Below are positions 5,315 to 7,451 of a stretch of 7,451 bases of DNA, piece by piece. The DNA is taken from the NCBI GenBank assembly GCA_019136395.1, contig JAGVUH010000568.1:1-7451 (forward strand), given 5' to 3'. Each line of letters starts with the position of its first letter. Position 1 is the stretch's first letter. This DNA is from Gammaproteobacteria bacterium (GTDB lineage: Bacteria; Pseudomonadota; Gammaproteobacteria; Chromatiales; Chromatiaceae). The notes beneath the pieces were generated by a model. That model had not been told where the DNA came from and made no database searches. It saw only the letters and a program-made list of their open reading frames with translations. The position numbers and the translations under genes are program-made.

Positions 5315-5417
5315 GCCCAGCAGGACTTTAACGCGATGAGCGCTGCGGGTCTCCGCGCCCTGGGCCAGCACGATCGTACTCTACGCGACTAAATTTGAAC
5401 GCAAGACCCTGACTCTT

Positions 5418-5421
5418 GAGG
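5418..5421 (+). promoter_or_regulatory. Ribosome binding site GAGG for the 5427 gene
   Basis: GAGG lies 5 nt upstream of ATG 5427 and fixes that start. Only 35 nt separate the gene from the broken frame ending at 5391, so its promoter is either inside that stretch (TTGAAC at 5396 is a poor -35) or upstream in the copy A leader. Confidence 0.6.
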
Positions 5422-5426
5422 ATGTC

Positions 5427-5882
5427 ATGCTGGCAACCGTGGAACTCACGAGCATCCTAAACGATCAGACCAAAGAGATCGTTGGCGATATTCGCTGGAT
5501 AACGGATGAAGATCATTCCCACTGTGTCGAGTTTAGAGCTGAAATCTCATCGGCTGGGGGCTGGCCACTGTTCATCAAGGGAACTTACAACCCACTTATA
5601 CCGGCACTGAGCTATAGTCTCATCCTGAAGACCGTAGGCCGTATCTATGGCCTGGACCTCGGTAAGGCACATCACAATCCACAGTGCATCCAGATGGGTG
5701 ATTGCCACAAGCATCGTTGGTCTGAAGAATTCCGCGACAAAGAAGCCTACGAGCCCCTGGATATCACCGCGACCGCCGGCGATCCGGTCGCGGTGTGGAA
5801 AGAATTTTGCGCGGAAGCTGGACTCGTCCATACCGGGCGCATGCTCCCGCCACCGCCTCATACCGACGATCTGTTTTGGTAG
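5427..5882 (+). CDS. 151-aa His/Cys-rich protein, first gene of a two-gene accessory operon
   Basis: ATG 5427 has a good GAGG site. The N-terminal 60 residues look like alternating beta strands (VEFRAEIS, WPLFIKGTY). The core is GRIYGLDLGKAHHNP (71-85), C87, then CHKHRWSEEFRDKEAY (93-108). H82, H83, C87, C93, H94 and H96 form a compact cluster that could bind a metal such as zinc. Next come PLDITATAGDPVAVWKEFCA and a short Pro-rich end. The layout (beta domain, GRI..LDLG..H.NP, HKH.W, late W..F) recalls the DUF6978-type group of unknown proteins, but this assignment is from memory and tentative. It is separated by 2 nt from the DUF1828-type gene, so translation is probably coupled and the proteins may work as a pair. 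Base composition is less GC-rich than in the flanks, suggesting transfer. Confidence 0.75.
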   Translation: MLATVELTSILNDQTKEIVGDIRWITDEDHSHCVEFRAEISSAGGWPLFIKGTYNPLIPALSYSLILKTVGRIYGLDLGKAHHNPQCIQMGDCHKHRWSEEFRDKEAYEPLDITATAGDPVAVWKEFCAEAGLVHTGRMLPPPPHTDDLFW

Positions 5883-5884
5883 CG

Positions 5885-6658
5885 ATGACAAAGTATTGTG
5901 ACAACCTGGCGGGCGAGCTGGGTGAGCTGTTCACCTGCGTCATCACCGAGCGTCACGGGAGAATCCGCACGCCCTTCCTTTATCCGGATGGAGACAACAT
6001 CGATCTGTTTGTTACCGAGAAGGATGGTCGCCTGATCGTCTCTGATCTTGGCGAAACCTTGCGCTGGCTGCGCTCGCAGACCCTATCGCCCAGGCGGACA
6101 CCGAAACACAACGCCCTCATCGCGGACATTTGCCTGACACATGGCATCGAGCAGTTCAAAGGCATTCTCCTGGCCCGCTGCAGACCGGGTGTTTCATTGG
6201 CGGCAGTGACGCTGCGTGTGGCGCAGGCGTGCCTGAGAGTGTCCGATCTCTGGTTCACGTTCAGGACCCGGGCTGTCGAATCCGTTGCTGACGAAGTTGC
6301 GGATGTCTTGGTGGAGCGCGACATCCGGTTCGACCGCCGGCCGAAGTTGGCCGGCCGATCAGGGCGTGGCTGGACACCAGACTTTCATGTCATCCTCCCC
6401 CATCAGGGCTCGCTGGTGTCGGTACTCAGCACGGGCAATCGCTCGGCGGCGCGCGCCGTGACCGAGCACACGCTAGCCATGTGGCATGATTTGAACCAGC
6501 TCACCTACGGTCCTGAAGCGCTGCGCTTTATTAGCCTGTTCGACGACAGCGCCGACGTTTGGGCGAAAGAAGATTACAGCCTGTTGGATTCGTTGTCAGA
6601 AGTTCAGCGGTGGTCTGAGCCAGAGGCATTTTTGGAAACACTCGCCGCCGCGGCCTGA
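5885..6658 (+). CDS. DUF1828/DUF1829-type protein, second gene of the accessory operon
   Basis: The product has 257 residues from ATG 5885, two nt after the upstream stop; in-frame codons further upstream overlap that gene and are less likely starts. Residues about 22-118 match my recollection of DUF1828: RIRTPFLYPDGDNIDLFV, then DGRLIVSDLGETLRWL, an RR.P..N.L...IC..HGI segment and a helix ending VSDLWF. Residues about 136-225 resemble DUF1829: LVERDIRF, GRSGRGWTPDFHVILP, then ARAVTEHTLAMWHDL and RFISLFDDS. The two DUFs are known to occur together in one protein of unknown function, often in accessory regions. The beta/acidic core (D37, D40, D54, and D166 in PDFHV) could suit a degenerate PD-(D/E)XK-like fold, but no complete motif is present and this is speculation. 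The protein is probably cytosolic. Whether it is toxin, antitoxin or defence effector cannot be told. Confidence 0.7.
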   Translation: MTKYCDNLAGELGELFTCVITERHGRIRTPFLYPDGDNIDLFVTEKDGRLIVSDLGETLRWLRSQTLSPRRTPKHNALIADICLTHGIEQFKGILLARCRPGVSLAAVTLRVAQACLRVSDLWFTFRTRAVESVADEVADVLVERDIRFDRRPKLAGRSGRGWTPDFHVILPHQGSLVSVLSTGNRSAARAVTEHTLAMWHDLNQLTYGPEALRFISLFDDSADVWAKEDYSLLDSLSEVQRWSEPEAFLETLAAAA

Positions 6659-6885
6659 GCACACCACCCCATGCAGCCTGCCCACCCTGTGCCGCCTATC
6701 CCTTGCGTGCCGCATGAATAGCAGAAGCGCCTTTAGCACACAGCGCCTGCGGAGCCCCGCGGGGAAGTCACCCTCGGTGGCGAACGGGGCACCGCCCGCG
6801 ACGCGGGGGCGGGAGAGCGGGGAAACAGAGGCCCCGCCGCCAGCCATGATTGGTAGGAACAATGACTGGCGCGATTTCAATCGGA
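6659..6885. other. Gene-free GC-rich spacer with inverted repeats
   Basis: I see no convincing gene here. The spacer contains the palindrome CCCCGCGGGG (6755-6764) and an imperfect hairpin, CCGCCCGCG (6792-6800) against CGC-GG-GGGCGG (6802-6812, with GG bulged). Neither is followed by a T-run, so they are not classical terminators. The stretch separates the DUF1828-type gene from repeat copy B and may be another dispersed repeat. Confidence 0.5.
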
Positions 6886-6901
6886 ATAAACAGGCGAAAA
6901 T

Positions 6902-6931
6902 GTCGGAATTCGTCGGATCTGGTCGGAATTT
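6902..6931 (+). promoter_or_regulatory. Three 10-bp direct repeats (GTCGGA units), copy B
   Basis: GTCGGAATTC, GTCGGATCTG and GTCGGAATTT precede ATG 6932. The GTCGGA core and the 10-bp phase match copy A, while positions 7-10 of the first two units vary. Most of the substitutions in this part of the repeat fall outside the core, which hints that the core itself matters. Confidence 0.45.
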
Positions 6932-7035
6932 ATGTCTTCACAAGCGGGGGACAGCCCGTGACAATACCGACCTCGCAAGGCCGAACCCGCCACCCCCCAC
7001 ACGATCAGGCGGCCTGGGCCTTGTTCGATGCCTGA
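6932..7035 (+). other. Chain of two overlapping mini-ORFs in repeat copy B
   Basis: ATG 6932 encodes MSSQAGDSP and ends at TGA 6959-6961, overlapping GTG 6958 (GTGA). The second frame gives 25 residues, beginning MTIPTSQGRTRHP and ending QAAWALFDA, and stops at TGA 7033-7035. That stop lies between the two possible starts (7028 and 7037) of the downstream gene, an arrangement compatible with coupled re-initiation. A GGGGG run (6946-6950) could be its ribosome site. Confidence 0.35.
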
Positions 7036-7315
7036 GATGACACGGCAGGGCGGTAGCGTGCTTGCCCCCTACGATACCCTCATCCGCGGCGTTGCCCACC
7101 TGGACTTTTGCGTAAATGCCGGGCGCATCCTGGCTTATGACCACAAGCACCGCCACAGCTCGGATGTAGGGGTGCCTTACGCATTCCAGGATGCCCACCA
7201 ACTGCTGACAGACTTCCTCGCGGATGTGGACAGCGTGTTGCAGGAGATGCGGCGAGAGGATCGCCACGTGCGACCGATTGCCAAGGCAATCGAGTTCCGG
7301 ATCGTGGCGGCCTAA
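7028..7315 (+). CDS. 95-aa protein of unknown function, intact member of a repeat-linked family
   Basis: ATG 7028 gives MPEMTRQGGSVLAPYDTLIR; ATG 7037, one nt after the stop of the upstream mini-ORF, would remove three residues and may be the real start. The frame ends at TAA 7313-7315. The product is small, probably cytosolic and helical: DTLIRGVAHLDFCVNAGRIL, a His/Lys-rich turn (YDHKHRHSSD) and a long amphipathic helix (DAHQLLTDFLADVDSVLQEM), ending in IEFRIVAA. There are no membrane segments or enzyme motifs. The first 12 residues come from the 180-bp repeat, so the repeat supplies both leader and start codon. The broken relative at 5051-5391 supports a real, duplicated gene family. Function unknown. 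Confidence 0.65.
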   Translation: MPEMTRQGGSVLAPYDTLIRGVAHLDFCVNAGRILAYDHKHRHSSDVGVPYAFQDAHQLLTDFLADVDSVLQEMRREDRHVRPIAKAIEFRIVAA

Positions 7316-7399
7316 CCCCAACAACCTCTGGGTCGAAACCGGCGCCCAGCGTGAGTTCATCGCGATGGGCGTCGGTGCCGTGATCAACTGCCCGGTCAT

Positions 7400-7436
7400 C
7401 CATCGGCAAAGCCGATGGCCATCCCTCTGGCCATCG
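7400..7436 (+). promoter_or_regulatory. Two mutually exclusive hairpins before repeat copy C
   Basis: CCATCGGC-AAA-GCCGATGG (7400-7418) is a perfect 8-bp stem. CGATGGCCA (7413-7421) also pairs with TGGCCATCG (7428-7436) over 9 bp. The two stems share 7413-7418, so only one can form at a time, as in attenuator-like switches. An A-run follows, not a T-run, so no intrinsic terminator is evident. The frame running through 7316-7451 (including NNLWVETGAQREFIAMGVGA) is open to the edge but has no supported start. Confidence 0.4.
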
Positions 7437-7437
7437 A

Positions 7438-7451
7438 AAAAAACAGGCGAA
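7438..7451 (+). repeat. Start of 180-bp repeat, copy C (cut by window edge)
   Basis: AAAAAACAGGCGAA at the right edge matches the first bases of copies A and B (ACAGGC(A/G)AAAATGTCGG). Only this short stretch is visible, so the call rests on position and on the A-run plus ACAGGCGAA. Confidence 0.5.

Larger units (their letters stand above)
5051..5391 (+). pseudogene. Broken relative of the 95-aa gene at 7028, split by a repeat insertion
   Basis: The frame starts MPEMTRQGGSVL, identical to the first 12 residues of the intact gene at 7028, then enters a hairpin-rich insert with an in-frame TAA at 5198-5200. The same frame reopens and regains similarity at 5231: GPFDAL and DTLMHAVAQQDF against APYDTLIRGVAHLDF. 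It ends at TAA 5389-5391. Inside the second half an 18-bp unit is expanded to four copies. After SAAG the similarity fades and the protein is shorter (…LRALGQHDRTLRD). The broken frame, the insert and the expansion together indicate a dead gene. Restart from ATG 5300 is possible but would give only 30 residues. Confidence 0.65.
6886..7064 (+). repeat. 180-bp dispersed repeat, copy B
   Basis: This copy is nearly identical to copy A at 4907-5087. It leads without interruption into the intact small gene at 7028, which shows what the undisturbed arrangement looks like. The one-base shorter C-run near 6990 (relative to copy A) changes the reading frame of the internal mini-ORF so that it ends AAWALFDA instead of PGSLGLV. 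Confidence 0.85.

Noticed and set aside
6755..6812. Intrinsic terminator for the two-gene operon
   Set aside because: The GC-rich palindromes lie about 100 nt downstream of the stop and are not followed by a T-run.
7311..7440. Integron attC site at GCCTAAC (7310-7316), which would fit a cassette array
   Set aside because: There is no matching GTTAGGC partner and no attC-like stem nearby, and the shared element is a leader repeat before genes, not a recombination site after them.

Overview
The window is GC-rich with tightly packed, overlapping genes. It looks like accessory DNA from a proteobacterium, probably gamma or beta, judged from codon use and the type of dispersed hairpin repeat. No ribosomal, tRNA or housekeeping gene is present, so the host cannot be fixed further.

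Layout. (1) 1-3358, plus strand: a phage-like module of short genes with stop/start overlaps. It runs from the tail of a small unknown gene, through two decayed leader ORFs and a membrane-anchored coiled-coil protein, to two proteins with the N-terminal MAKV(R/K)GP...DA signature, a 311-aa virion-type protein, a 119-aa protein with a carboxypeptidase-regulatory-like fold and a 95-aa acidic protein. (2) 3327-4731, minus strand and convergent: a 324-aa unknown protein followed by a 111-aa protein whose 3' end is triplicated as a 41-bp tandem repeat. (3) 4732-7451: an array in which an approximately 180-bp repeat recurs. Copy A is 4907-5087, copy B is 6886-7064, and what looks like copy C begins at 7438 and leaves the window. 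Copies A and B are each followed by a related small gene. The one after A is broken by a 143-bp insert rich in CCCTCCCCC hairpins; the one after B is intact (7028-7315).

Between copies A and B lies a compact two-gene operon (5427-6658) that is visibly less GC-rich than its surroundings. It pairs a His/Cys-rich 151-aa protein with a 257-aa DUF1828/DUF1829-type protein. Two unknown-function genes, separated by 2 nt, in a repeat-bounded accessory cassette make the best candidate here for an undescribed system, perhaps toxin-antitoxin-like or defence-related. No function can be proved from sequence alone.

A recurring theme is duplication of gene ends. Starts are triplicated at 192-500 and 1010-1381, a C-terminus is triplicated at 3336-3450, and an internal 18-bp unit is expanded at 5243-5314. 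The region appears to evolve by short tandem duplication and by exchange of gene termini.
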